This document shows positions 23,448 through 34,618 of a stretch of DNA of 64,000 nt, piece after piece. The stretch's first letter is position 1. Each line of letters opens with the position of its first letter. The position numbers and the translations under genes were made by a program. Source of the DNA: Lophium mytilinum (taxonomy: Eukaryota > Ascomycota > Dothideomycetes > Mytilinidiales > Mytilinidiaceae); contig MU004183.1 in assembly GCA_010093605.1 (NCBI GenBank), positions 310,001 through 374,000 of the forward strand, in the 5' to 3' direction. The notes beneath the pieces were generated by a model. That model saw only the letters and a list, made by a program, of their open reading frames with translations. It did no database searches and was not told the origin of the DNA.

Positions 23448-25266
23448 ATGGCAGACTTTCTACTTCTCGAGTCCCCTGTGGGCTACAGCGTGCGTACTCT
23501 CTGCTTCAAGTTAAAGCTCTCTGCGACTAACTCGATTGCAGATTTTTGCTGTGAAAATGCAGGCAGATGCGATCGGTAGCCGACTCAAGGAAGTGCAGGA
23601 GAGTGCACAGGACCTTGCGAAGTTCGGGTACGGGCTACCTATGCGAATATTGGAGCGCTTCTAATACCGCATAGAAAAATGGTCGAGCTCGTCAGCTTTG
23701 CGCCTTTCCACGGAGCCCAAGAAGCGCTGCAGGATGCGAACGATATCAGCGAGGGAATCATGAGCGAATACTTGCGCTCGGTCATTGAGGCGAACCTGCC
23801 AAAAACCAAGAAGAAGAAGACCGTGTTGGGAGTCTGCGAGCGTAATTTGGCTGGATCTATCAAGGCCGGATTCCCGTACATCGAGTGCGAAACTAGCGAG
23901 ACGAGCGAGGTGGTTGCCGATCTTCTCCGTGGATTGCGCACCCATCAGTCGAAGCTGTTGAAGGGACTGCAGTCCGGCGATGTCGAGCGAGCGTGCGTTT
24001 CGCCCATGTTCTAGCTTCACGACTCACGTACTAACTGGATACAGGCAACTTGGTCTTGGACATGCGTATTCTCGCGGCAAGGTGAAGTTCTCCATCCAGA
24101 AGAACGACAATCATATCATGTAAGAACCATTTCAGCGAGACTTAGCTCCATCTAATGCTTCCTAGACAAGCAATTGCCACTCTCGACAACCTCGACAAGG
24201 CCGTCAACCTGTTTTCCATGCGCGCACGCGAGATGTACAGCTGGCATTTCCCCGAACTCGTTAAGCACGTCTCGGATAACCAGACCTTCGCCGCCTGTGT
24301 CGTGTTCATCGGTAACAAGAGCTCTCTGGGTGACGACAGCCTTCATGATCTTGCGGCTATCGTAAACGATGACGAGAGCATTGCCCAAGGTATCATCGAC
24401 GCTGCTCGTGTCAGCATGGGACGTGATCTCTCTGAAACCGACATGGCCAATATCCTCCAGTTTGCCGAGCGCTGCGTTGCGCTCGCTGCGTATCGCAAGT
24501 CTCTGACGCACTATCTGAGCTCCAAGATGAACGTCGTCGCACCCAATCTCGCAGCCCTCATCGGCGACACTGTTGGCGCGCGTTTGATCTCCAAGGCCGG
24601 CAGCTTGACCAACCTTAGCAAGTACCCTGCTAGCACGCTGCAGATTTTGGGTGCTGAGAAGGCTCTCTTCCGTGCGTTGAAGACGAAGGGCAACACCCCT
24701 AAATATGGTCTCATCTATCACTCTGCATTGTACGTCTCCCTACTTATATTGATATTGGACTACTGACTAATTAATTCCCTAGCATCGGTCGGGCAGGCAC
24801 CAAGAACAAGGGCAGAATCTCCCGTTTCCTCGCTAACAAATGTTCCATTGCCTCTCGGATCGACAACTTCAGCGATGAGCCGACTTCCAAGTTCGGCGAA
24901 GCTCTTCGCAAGCAGGTTGAAGAGCGCATCGATTTCTACGCTACGGGCACTGCGCCGACAAAAAACGAGACTGCTATGCGCGCTGCTATGGACGCCGTAC
25001 TAGGCGACATCCAAATTGAGGATCCGACAGCCGGCGGAGCGGAAGACGTCGAGATGGCGGACGGTGTCACGAGCCAAGCGGTCGAGCAGAAGCTCAGGAA
25101 GAAAGAAAAGAAGGACAAGAAGTCCAAGAAGAAGTCAGAGCCAGAGACGATGACATCCGAGACCCTTGCGGCCGAGTCTCCAGAAAAGGCCAAGAAGGAA
25201 AAGAAGCGGAAGCACGCTGAGGAGGACGGTGAAGGCAAGAAGAAGAAAAAGAAGAGCAAGGCGTAG
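23448..25266 (+). CDS. NOP56: Nucleolar protein 56 (Nop56/Sik1), box C/D snoRNP core protein
   Basis: Core protein of box C/D snoRNPs, which guide 2'-O-methylation of rRNA. Six exons (23448-23489, 23542-23627, 23675-23992, 24045-24119, 24166-24729, 24783-25266) give 522 residues, normal for Nop56. Order of parts: NOP5NT domain (from [19 protein letters not shown]), coiled-coil NOSIC region, and the Nop domain with [38 protein letters not shown] and [20 protein letters not shown]. The tail is Lys/Glu-rich with [14 protein letters not shown]-type repeats. [12 protein letters not shown] and Lys-rich tail spacing favour Nop56 over Nop58. Confidence 0.93.
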
Positions 25267-27177
25267 AGTCTGTTCCCTCTGTTCTCATCCCAATTTCGTC
25301 ATTCCGGGAACTTGGTGTTTCTGTCTAAAAGGTCTCACATGGCGGAGCATTCGGCGTTGTAGGATGGCTTCCTCGGGCTTTTGTATATCTGGGCCAGCTT
25401 CGAGGTCTTCTGTGTTGTTCGTGCATGTGGAGACATGATTCTCTATGAGCTAGTTCGAGTAGCTGTGTGAATAGCAGCTTTAAACTCGTCTATGTGAATT
25501 TGGGTGACGTGATTGTCTGTGACAGTTTGAAGTTTCTATGTAATAGTTGGTGAAGCCTCTATGTAATCTTTGGCGAAAGCTCTATTTGCTCATAAGTGAA
25601 ACCCTTCTCGTTCTCAAATGATGTGAATGGAAAAGCGTAGTGTTCCAATCAACCGGTAAACTCATCAAGCCACCCAAGATAGCACTAAATAGGTGTTCAC
25701 AGACTTATGTTAAGGGACTGTAATGACGATAGAGGCTGCCATCCTGACAGGACTAATATCCGTGCACTGCTACGCCGAAATCTAACACTTGCAAGTATGG
25801 GTAAATTGTGCATCACGCGTGAATAGACTGCCAAATGCTTCACCTAACGGACGACAACAATAGAGAGGAGCTTCAATGCGGGAATCTCCAGGGCTGAAAC
25901 ATTAAGGAGGAATTAGCTAGTCCCGCCGCACCCTTGTGGCGTGGGGCAAAGATCTCCCCTGCATGTTGGCGCGAAATCCAAGATCCGAGACGGCGAAGCG
26001 AGCTAGCTTAGCTCTGATTGGCCGGTCTAAACGTGCTTATCCTCCACCTCCATGGCTCTTTTGACATACAGCGACTTCTTTTGATGGTTTGTATGTAGAT
26101 ATTGACTTGATGAAATAGTTTTTCCTATAGTTTGACCAATGCGGGTGGTGCTGTGTGAATGCGAAGAATGCGCTACCAGTGATTGGACGCTAGCCCCTGT
26201 CGCGCTTGTGGCTTTGGCAACCTTCATGGATCCGAGGAACGACCTCGAGGCTCGAGATCACCGTATATCATGGTACGAGAGACATTTGATAGATATATGC
26301 AAGCAAATATGGCGAGCAAAGCTAAGTGGAGGTAGCTTTACGTTGCTCATACAGAAAGTTACCCAGTGTAGCTTGAGGAATGCTCTGCATGAGGATAGTG
26401 AATCCCAAGACGAACAAGGCAAGAGGTGCCTGGAAGCATTGGGGAAGAAGGGTATGTGGCAGGAGAAGGCAGCTATACAGCGTAGACACTCCAACAGCCT
26501 GATATAACAGCAAGATAGGCATCCCCAGGCTGAAGCGGTTTCAGGCGATCTCGTCGCTCCGCAAGCCCCCTGTGACACGAGACATGGCCTTTACTCGCCG
26601 CGCTTGAGTGGGATTTGGCAGAGACTCCCCGCCGGCCGACTCCCCGTGCGTTCCATCGAAGGGCTGCTGGTCGTGCCCAGGTGGTCAATCTCTGTCCGCC
26701 GCGTAGCTGCCCATTATAGAGCGTCCGCCCCGAATAATGTTCGTCTGCCAGCAACACTCTTCCTCCTCTTTCTTTCCACAACCACACTCGCAGACTGCTG
26801 GCTTTCTTCATCGCTACACCGTCGACCAAAGCCCCTATCATCACTCTTTTCCCGGATTCGAATCGGCCCAAATCCAGTGCTGCAGCTGCCCGCGTCTAGG
26901 AAGCGCCGCAACCCTCTCTTCGACACACACGCCCGCCGGAGTCGACGCCGCCAGTGCCGTGGTGTTGAAGGTATCGCGAGCCCGACTGTGTTGGTGGTGC
27001 TGGCCGTGACCCAACGTCCCTGAGCAATTTCCGCGGCACCAGCCCATCCTCGCCCGACGGCGGCACCGTTTCAGACTCGTGCAGCGGGTGGCAGAGACTC
27101 TGCTGCTGGTCGGCTGCAGGTAGTAGCATTCCGCGTTCTCGTGAAGCGCTGGTGTTGAGGTGAGTCGGTCGATCACC
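25267..27177. other. Intergenic region between NOP56 and the HPC2-like gene
   Basis: About 1.9 kb with no supported gene. The left part should be the NOP56 3' UTR. The last 500 bp are G/C-rich and should be the promoter and leader of the next gene. A 122-codon frame at 26139-26507 has no recognisable features. Confidence 0.4.
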
Positions 27178-29168
27178 ATGTCGGCGACCCGCAATGTTGT
27201 TGAGGCGTCTTCGCCTGATGACTCGCTGTCGTCTCCGCCGCGGTCGCCTCATTCGCCCGACGCGCCTTCGTCAAACGATTTTGGCAACAATACGATCCGC
27301 GTTCTTGGTGGAGCAAATGCGAATAATGCCGCGCCTGCCATCCCAACTCCACCACCCGCACCAGCCACATCCGCTAAAGGCACCGCCACAACACCCGCCG
27401 CAACCACGACCACCACGACGCGCAAGAAGCCCGGGCCCAAGCCGAAGCCGCGGGAGTCTGCAGCTGCAAACGACGAGAACAAGCCCAAAGAGCGCAAGCC
27501 CCGCAAGCCGCGCGAGCCCAAGGACCCTGCCGCCCCGCCCGTGCCACGCAAGAAGCGCCAGAAGGTCGAGCCGCCGCAGCATGAAGAGAAGCCTCTGCAG
27601 CCTCACCCGCCCGCAACCCGCCAGCCCAAGCTCACCGAGCTGGTGAGTGTCATCCAGCCCGGTCGGCCATCCCCAGCTCCTTCGCCAGCCCCTCCCCCAG
27701 CTCCAGCGCAGGCTCCACGCCTCTCGGGCAATCTAGAGGTCTTCCAGAACCCGAACGTATCGCATCTGAATGTAGCTCCCTCAACTCCCCGTCCGGCGTC
27801 CAGCGGCCAGGTCTACGATCCCATCCGCGGCGGCTTTGACTCTAAACCCCCGGCTTCAACCTCCAGCGTCCCCCCTCTCTCTCCGCCCCTGAACCGTGCG
27901 AGTGCTTCTCCTTCCATCACGTCGTTGATCGACCCGCCAAGCTCGTCTTTCAACCAAGCATCACGTTTTCAACATCCCTCCGTAACCTCTGCCCCTGTCT
28001 CGCCTGCACCTCTGGCAGCTCGTCCACCGCAATTAGCATCATCGGCTGAGCAGCATCTCGTCCCCCGTCCAACCAACATGGTCGGCTCCACTCCCATGGA
28101 TCTCGACCCGGCCGACTCTCATCTTCAACGGTCCGTGCCGATGAAGAAGTCAGACTCCTCGGCCGGCACTACTCCTCCCGTGAAGCCAGCCCGTCAAAAG
28201 GAACAGCCACCACCGCTACCAACCGGGAGCGGACTGCTCTCCGGCACTCCTTTCGGCCCAACCCCCGCCAACGGCGCGCCCGCCGGCACCCATGGCACCA
28301 ATATCTGGCTCACCTTCCCGCTGAAGGGTCAAACAAATACCACCATCAATTTTGCGCGTGAGGTCGAGAAGAAGTACGGCTTTGCTGCCCTTCATCCTCG
28401 CGTCGCCGCCCGTCGCGAACGCCAGCGCCAGATCAGAGCGGCAGGCGCAGCTCTCGAGAAAGCCGATGGCACTGGATCCGCTGACGATATGAGTCTCGAT
28501 CTTAGTGAAGATGAGATCGGCAGCAATGTTGAGATGGGCGGAATGGACGGGGATGAGAATAACTCAAACACAAATGGGGATGGGAAGAAGAAGAGGAGGA
28601 GGAAGGTGGAAGATTATGATAAGGAGGATGACTTCATCGACGACACGGAACTCGCGTGGGAGCAGCAGGCGTTGATGGCTAAGGATGGGTTCTTCGTCTA
28701 TTCTGGTCCACTGGTTACGGAGGGGGAGAGGCAGGTCGTTGAGAGGTATGTTGTCTTCTTTCTTCTCGTCACGTACTCACCATCCACATCCTATCTCATC
28801 ACACACCCTCATAAATCTACATATGCTAACACCCTGCCAGAGCCGACGGTACCGTTAAACGCGGCCGAGGAAGGGGACGTGGTGGCTCAACTCGCGGCGA
28901 AACCTCTGGACGCGGACGCGGCCGAGGCGGCGGGCCTGGCTCCCGTGGCGGCACTACTGTCCGCAAACCTCGCGTCACCAAAGCAGACCGCGCACAAATG
29001 GAGATCGAGAAGCACAACCGTGAGCAGCAGGCCGCCAACCTCGCCGGGAAGCTCACTCCTGGCGGTGGCATGAACGCCGGCGCAATGCCAGGAGGCGGCG
29101 TTGGCGTCGGGCTGGGCGGTGGTGTTGGTGTGGGCGTTGGTGCGTATGGAGGAAGTGTGGGGATGTAA
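27178..29168 (+). CDS. HIR complex subunit of the HPC2/ubinuclein family
   Basis: Hpc2-type proteins belong to the HIR histone H3/H4 chaperone complex and contact H3 through the Hpc2-related domain (family knowledge). Exons 27178-28745 and 28841-29168 (intron gtatgt...tgccag) give 631 residues. Residues 1-370 are low complexity, rich in Pro/Ser/Ala, with basic AT-hook-like parts (KKPGPKPKPRES, ERKPRKPREPKD). The domain that decides the call lies around 470-525: KVEDYDKEDDFIDDTELAWE, then KDGFFVYSGPL. The second exon encodes an RG/GRG-rich segment, a short helix (KADRAQMEIEKHNREQQAANL) and a Gly/Val tail. Translation should start at ATG 27178 (caccATG). Confidence 0.82.
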
Positions 29169-31103
29169 TACCCATTACATCTCGCATCTCTCGGTCTCCA
29201 ACTCACTCTCCCATCTTCGAAAGCATCACATCGCAGGAGGAGAAACGACTTGCACATGTCATCCCACAATTTTGCTAACGCGAATCTGTTTTATCTGGGT
29301 CTGTAGCGTCTACAAGCGACCTTTCGATGTCAAATCCTCCTTCGTCCATATATACCAGAGTATCGGAACTTCCCTCTTCACATTCTGTTCCTCCTCCATC
29401 TTTTCTACCTGGCCCTGTTCCGTCTAGCAGGGGCCGTTCGATTTCGGAATTTCTCTCTCCATACCCAGCAGCTACGATCTCTTCCTCTCGCCTTGAAGAT
29501 GAGGGTCTTGTCGTGGACGTCATATCTCGACCACACCAACAACCCTCATATTCACTCGGTCCACATCCTTTGCCCTCACTATCTCTGAATCTTGATACCG
29601 AAATACCTGCTCAACCTCTCTTTGCCGTCCTACGAAACCCTCGGAACAAAATTGAACGGAGGGTACTTGCACGGAATCTGTGGCTTATTCGTCCAACACC
29701 AGAATTCCAGGAGCGTGGGGCAAAAGGTCCGCCTCCAAGCAGGTTGCTCAGGCGCTGGTCTAAATAACGGATGGCTGCTAAACTTCAGCACGGGCCCATG
29801 TCTCGAGAGATGCAGGCGGCATGGGTTAAGCTTTCGTGGTTGAGCCGGTTGCAGTTGACTAATGACCTGCCCCGCGCGCATAGGCTACCCTATCTCCATG
29901 AAGCCCTTTTCGTTCATTAGATGGGTATGAGGAACTTGCGGCGTTTGTACCATTACGTTTGTTTTTTCTTCTCTCGAGGTTTCCGGATCGATTGTGGTTT
30001 TCTTTTGTACCTTTTTTACTTGCATGCATGGGTTGCCGGGCGTCTATTTCGAGTTCTTCGAAGGGGTGAAGGCGTTAAGAGTATACCAGTTCCGGTGCAA
30101 GGGTTTTCTTCAATCGAGTTGCATGGGCTGGGATCACTGTACTATGTTCTATGGTGTTTGAAAAGGATTGCATGGTTTTGATACAACGCCCTTCGAGGGT
30201 GCTTGAGTGTGAGTCGAATGAATAATCGCGGAACTGTGTTCTCTGGCTGTGTAGTTGAGTATGCGTAGGTCACAATTTCAAGACTTCGAGTATTCCATGA
30301 TTCTTCATAGCAGTGTGTATGCCTTTCTATTGCTGTCATGGAAGCTTCGATACATCTTCAGGAACCAGAAATACACTGTTTTGAACAGCTAGGAAACATG
30401 CCAGGTCACCCTAGACGACCGCGTGCGTGATCGCGTTGACGAGCGGGTACGGGCATGACAGAGCCCGCGAACCCCACCGCTTCTTCGCCATCCGAAGTTT
30501 CTACATTCTAAAACTCTCGTGTCTCTTGTATGTTCACTAGATTCATCCCATAGACCGGCTATACCAAGCATGTGAGATTTCACGAAACCGCGTCCTCGCA
30601 GCGCTATATACACCGCTTTGCCACTGCATGAGGTGCTTCGACGCGCTTTGGCAAGCCTGCCTTGAGTCCGGTCTACAGCCTTGAGCAGCCATTTGTCTTT
30701 CCAGGGCACTTCATATATATACAACTATAGGCGTCGCCCAGGGGAGGTCGCAACTTCCTCCTCGTCCGAAAGCGGTTAGCGCGTCTACCTCAAAATCGAC
30801 TTCGAGGTCCTCCTTCTCCAACTCCGCCCTCCGGCCTTCCTACAGTCTTCACTCCTGGCACTCCTCCTTGCTGCATACACGTGTGCGGCCAGTCTCAAAA
30901 AGGAGCTATAGACTACGCCTCGCTCATCGCCACACTAAATCGAGTCTCGTTCGCGTAACATGTGCAGAATCCTCACCACCTGAGGCACCTTGGGTCTGTC
31001 TTTCACTCTCACCTCCAACTAGAGCTTTATCTTTCTGTCTCTCTCATGCTCTCTCTACCTTGACCACCACCTTCATATACTCTCTCCACAACAAGCACCT
31101 ACC
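29169..31103. other. Intergenic region between the HPC2-like gene and an unrecognised gene
   Basis: About 1.9 kb. A 146-codon Ser/Pro-rich frame at 29327-29767 is possible but has no family signature and I do not call it. A copy of the recurring short motif (cactgcatgaggtgctt) lies at 30623-30639. The last 150 bp before 31104 are a CT-rich tract, as is common upstream of well-expressed fungal genes. Confidence 0.4.
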
Positions 31104-32291
31104 ATGTCATCCTCCACACAGCAGCCGAACGGCGGTCCCTCTGTATTCGAGCGACTGAAGCAGAAAGGCTGCACCAGTGAGGGCGGCAGTGGCAGAAGTT
31201 GGGCCGACAGGTTCCACTATGGAGAGATACCGTGGAACGACGAGGGGTTCTACCACCCTGACAATCAGAGTACGCTGTATCCGTAACATAGCTCCTCACT
31301 TTCGCAGGTACTCTTAACTAACACGCCCAGCCTACATCGCATTCGAAGACCGCCCCGATCTCGTGCCAACGCCACCGATGCTGCCCTTCCCGAGTCCGTC
31401 TGCGTTTCCAGACCCGGTATTCCTTGGTCCCCCGCGTGTTCCCATTCCAGCGCATATCCAGAGAGAGTTTGGTCCGTTCCGGCAAACTTCTATTGAAGAG
31501 GAGGTGAGGCATTACGCCAGCAATCCCACGACTCCGTACATCTCGTTTCGCAGGGCGCCCACGAAGTCTCCCACCCAGTCTCCTGGACAAGTCGACGAGC
31601 CAGAAGAGCCAGAAAAACCGCGGGACGGCGGCATGTCATCGTACTTCTCTGGTTCTCCAGAAGATCCAGAAGAGCCAGAAGATACGCAGATGAAGGGGCT
31701 GGATCCTATCCATCTTGAGTCCGACTCGTCGCTCTCTGAGTACGACACCGACGCCGGCGAGGAGTATATCGCCTGGGACGCAGAGGCGCAGAAGGCAGTT
31801 GAAGAGCCCAACAAGGCGCGTCGTAAGCGCTTTGCAGCTAAGAAACGAGGAAAAGAAGCGATTCCATCAGATGCAGGTAAGCTAAAGCCCCATGACAGCC
31901 TCAGGCGCGTAGTCCTCTTTAGCATCGTGTGAGGTACCCTGGCTGGGTACCAGGTGGCGCAAAGCAAACAAGTTGGGCTCATGATTTACGATGGGTTGTT
32001 TTGAGGACGATAGCTGACTCCAATTTAGACCTGAAGGAGAACACTATCGCCAGCCCCGGTCAGCCCATTGAAGAACCCCCCACGGCGACAGGCAATGACA
32101 GCGTCCCCGCCAAACGTAGGAAGACTACGCGGCAAAACACCAACGACGATGACGGAGCGGCGGCGGATGTCGAGGACGAGCCGTACACACCAGCTGCGCG
32201 GGGTAAGAGCAAAGCTCGAGGTGGACGGGGTTCCAGGGGCGGAAGGGGGCGCGGTGGCAGGGCGAGGGGCCGCGGCCGTAAGGGGGCTTGA
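31104..32291 (+). CDS. Unrecognised protein with acidic middle and RGG-rich C-terminus
   Basis: I do not recognise the family. Exons 31104-31269, 31331-31876 and 32029-32291 join in frame to give 324 residues. Splice sites are gtacgc...gcccag and gtaagc...atttag, and the second intron is 152 bp. The N-terminus has an ordered-looking block (SWADRFHYGEIPWNDEGFYH). A Pro-rich stretch follows, then an acidic region (PEDPEEPEDTQ, SLSEYDTDAGEEY) and a basic run (KARRKRFAAKKRGKE). The tail is RGG/GRG-rich (GGRGSRGGRGRGGRARGRG). The composition suggests a nuclear nucleic-acid-associated protein, but that is inference. A CT-rich leader and ccATG support the start. Confidence 0.7.
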
Positions 32292-33148
32292 GGGCAACCA
32301 ATTCGGTTCTTGGAGCTTATGACGGTCTATGGGGAAGGAGGCTGAGAAGCTATTAGGTAGCAATGCAATATGGTATCCACTAGTTTCTCACATGCGTGTA
32401 GTGTGTGCACTGCTTTGTCGTTGCATACGGTCGTCCAACAGCATATTGATGAAGTCATGTCGTTTTAAACAGCTAGTCAACGAACTGGGGGACCTCACGG
32501 AGCGTTATACTAAAATTATACATTACTAGTCCGCTGATACAGGAGTTAGCAATTTGATCTATATATCTTAGCAGTCTAATGTGTCCAAGATATTAGCACT
32601 GCAAGAGGTCCTCCCATATAGTTTGGGAAACAAGGCTAAGAGGAAGTCAAGTCTACAACAGCGCGTTTTAGGTAGGCTGTTGTCGGGCTCTATGTGCATT
32701 GTTTCGCCACTGCGTGAAGTCCTCCGGCAAACTTTCGATTTTCGCAAGCTAAGTGTTCTAATTAAACAAAAAATGGGCTGGGACACCTTAGACAGTGTCA
32801 AACTACTAACACAAGCTTTAAGTGCATCTGTCTAGTTCGTCGACTATAATTTCCGAGACCCTTGTGAGTGGTGGAGCAGAAGACCGCCGCGACCGACTCG
32901 ATGAACATCGCTGAACAGTATGCGCAAGAAATGTATCCGCTATGGGCTGCGGATTAGGCCATATCTCGAGCTTGCTTCGATGTGGAATGGCCACATGGCA
33001 TTGCCAGCTGCATCAGGGTCACAGATATGATCCAGCGAGGGAGTTGATGGAAAAGAGGAAGTATTTGACCGCATAGTTATAGTAATGGTAATAAGGGGGT
33101 ATCTGTGAAATAAGCCAGCATCTCAATGCCTCCAGATCATCCTCTGCA
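32292..33148. other. Intergenic region with diverged short repeats
   Basis: No supported gene. Two related segments lie about 110 bp apart, at 32597-32645 and 32708-32755. Each starts cactgc..gargtcctcc and ends near aagctaag/aggctaag. They share a motif with 2631 and 30623. Confidence 0.45.
32597..32755. repeat. Two diverged copies of a short repeat
   Basis: Copies at 32597-32645 and 32708-32755 share cactgc, g(a/g)(a/g)gtcctcc and a final (a/g)gctaag with substitutions and small gaps between. The similarity is moderate and was judged by eye. Single relatives of the leading motif occur at 2631 and 30623. Confidence 0.4.
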
Positions 33149-33850
33149 TCAAACCCAGTCTTCCTCCTCGACCTCCTCCCACGAACCCGTCTCCGAGACA
33201 CAAGAAACAACATCCCAATCCTCATCCTCCTCAACCCCCGCAACCACCTCAACCGCCCCCTCACGCTCTCCCTCCTCATCCTCCACCCCCTCCTCCTCAT
33301 CCGCCCACGGCGCCCCCACAACCAAATCCTCCCCCGCCCACTCCACCCGCTCCCCCTCCCACCACCCCGGATCATTGACCCCCCCACAGTACCCACACGT
33401 AATCATATGCTCCAACTCATCCTCCACCACCCTCTCCGCCTCATGAAACTCCTCCCGCTCCCTCAACTCCCTTCCCACCTCTTTCGCCGCCCCGCTCCGC
33501 CGCGCCCACGCATTCACCCGACACCCCCACTTCGAGTCTTGCTTCGGATACGCGTGGTGCCGCCGCGGCGGCTTCGGCCACGCCTGCGCCTCGTCGTAGA
33601 ACTCGCGCTTGGTGAGGGCGCGCGTGGGCAGGGCGGCGCGGGCGGCGGGGAGCGGGGGGAGAGCGCGGCCCCAGCCGCATTTCTGGCAGTCTGGGGAGGA
33701 GTGTAGGTAGCAGGGGATGACGATGTGGGGTTGGAGACGCTGGTTGGGTTTGAGGGTTTTGTAGGAGTAGTATTTCTTTAGGTTGGCGGTGGTGCGGTTG
33801 CGGGCGCGGGCGGCGGAGCGGAGGTCGGCGGTGGGGGCGTAGTCGTTCAT
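33149..33850 (-). CDS. Unrecognised protein with paired-cysteine motifs and an acidic C-terminus
   Basis: A single open frame of 233 codons without introns. I do not recognise the family. The first half is basic (MNDYAPTADLRSAARARNRT, YYSYKTLKPNQRLQPHIVIP). It has a Cys cluster CYLHSSPDCQKCGWG and later ITCGYCGGVNDPGWW, so four or five Cys could bind a metal as a zinc ribbon (inference). The last 70 residues are very acidic (ADEEEGVEDEEGEREG and similar). The matching plus strand is extremely C/T-rich at 33126-33450, as this coding bias requires. The first ATG was used. The long frame and ordered Cys spacing argue for a real gene. Confidence 0.6.
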   Translation of the reverse strand: MNDYAPTADLRSAARARNRTTANLKKYYSYKTLKPNQRLQPHIVIPCYLHSSPDCQKCGWGRALPPLPAARAALPTRALTKREFYDEAQAWPKPPRRHHAYPKQDSKWGCRVNAWARRSGAAKEVGRELREREEFHEAERVVEDELEHMITCGYCGGVNDPGWWEGERVEWAGEDLVVGAPWADEEEGVEDEEGEREGAVEVVAGVEEDEDWDVVSCVSETGSWEEVEEEDWV

Positions 33851-34618
33851 GGTTGGGGAGGTGAGGGTGAGTGGTTGTAGGGGGTAGAGGTCTGTAGTGT
33901 TGTTGAAGATAGGGGGTTCGAAAGGTTGTTGTTCTACTCCCGGTGGGGAAGGGGGAAGTGTATGTTGGTGGTTTTTGTTCGTTGAAGTTCTTATATGGAG
34001 TTCTGCAGTGTTTGATTCGTTGTTTGCCAGCGGAGTTTGGCGTTTGGGTAGCTGGACAGTATGACTTATAAGTAAGCGGGCTCAGTTCACTCAGCGAAGA
34101 GGACTGAGGAGGATGGCCGAGTTGTGACGTGTCGACAGATTGAGTGAAGGAGCGGCATGATATAGACAGCATCGCGGAGCTCTGACCATGATGCTGTCAT
34201 GGTTGGAGTCATCCTTCAGCTCAGCTCCGCCACAAGCCGTAATGAGCCCTCAGGGCGAGCTGAGCCTGAGTAGTTGGAAGGGCGCAAGGGCGGTTGTGGA
34301 GGTGGCTGTGCAAAGGTGTGGCTGTGACCTTTTTGGCAGACACCCAGCCACCTAAAATTTGCAGAGGTTCATTTGCTAAACTGCATCGCCTGCGTTTATT
34401 GCACTGTCGTTGAGATACGGAGGATCGTATTTTGGAAGAGCCTGCCTAAGAGTACAAAACACAAAGCAGGCCCAGAAACCTCAGGTAGGAAGCAGAAGCA
34501 ATTAGGTTTGAGACGCCTCTGTTTAAAAGAAGACTACCTACCTAGGTAATGTTGTATTACAAGAGGTAAAGAGATCCGAGCTCATTAAGGATTAGGAAGA
34601 AAGCACCCTACGATATCT
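33851..34618. other. Intergenic region between the Cys-motif gene start and the KES1 3' end
   Basis: About 770 bp with no supported coding region, tRNA or repeat. Confidence 0.4.

Noticed and set aside
26139-26507. 122-codon frame on the plus strand
   Set aside because: Unremarkable composition, overlapped by an equally long frame on the other strand, no recognisable motif.
26867-26885. ggattcgaatc resembling a tRNA B box
   Set aside because: No cloverleaf can be drawn around it on either strand.
29275-29523. Minus-strand frame with two similar peptides (IERPLLDGTGPGRKD and IERSLVDATDPDKTD)
   Set aside because: The underlying DNA similarity is only moderate over about 40 bp and no gene structure surrounds it.
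29327-29767. 146-codon Ser/Pro-rich frame on the plus strand with an ATG
   Set aside because: No domain, no splice context and it lies in the expected 3' region of the HPC2-like gene. Not enough to call a gene.
33915-33930. gggggttcgaaagg resembling a T arm
   Set aside because: The flanks do not pair and no A box is present.
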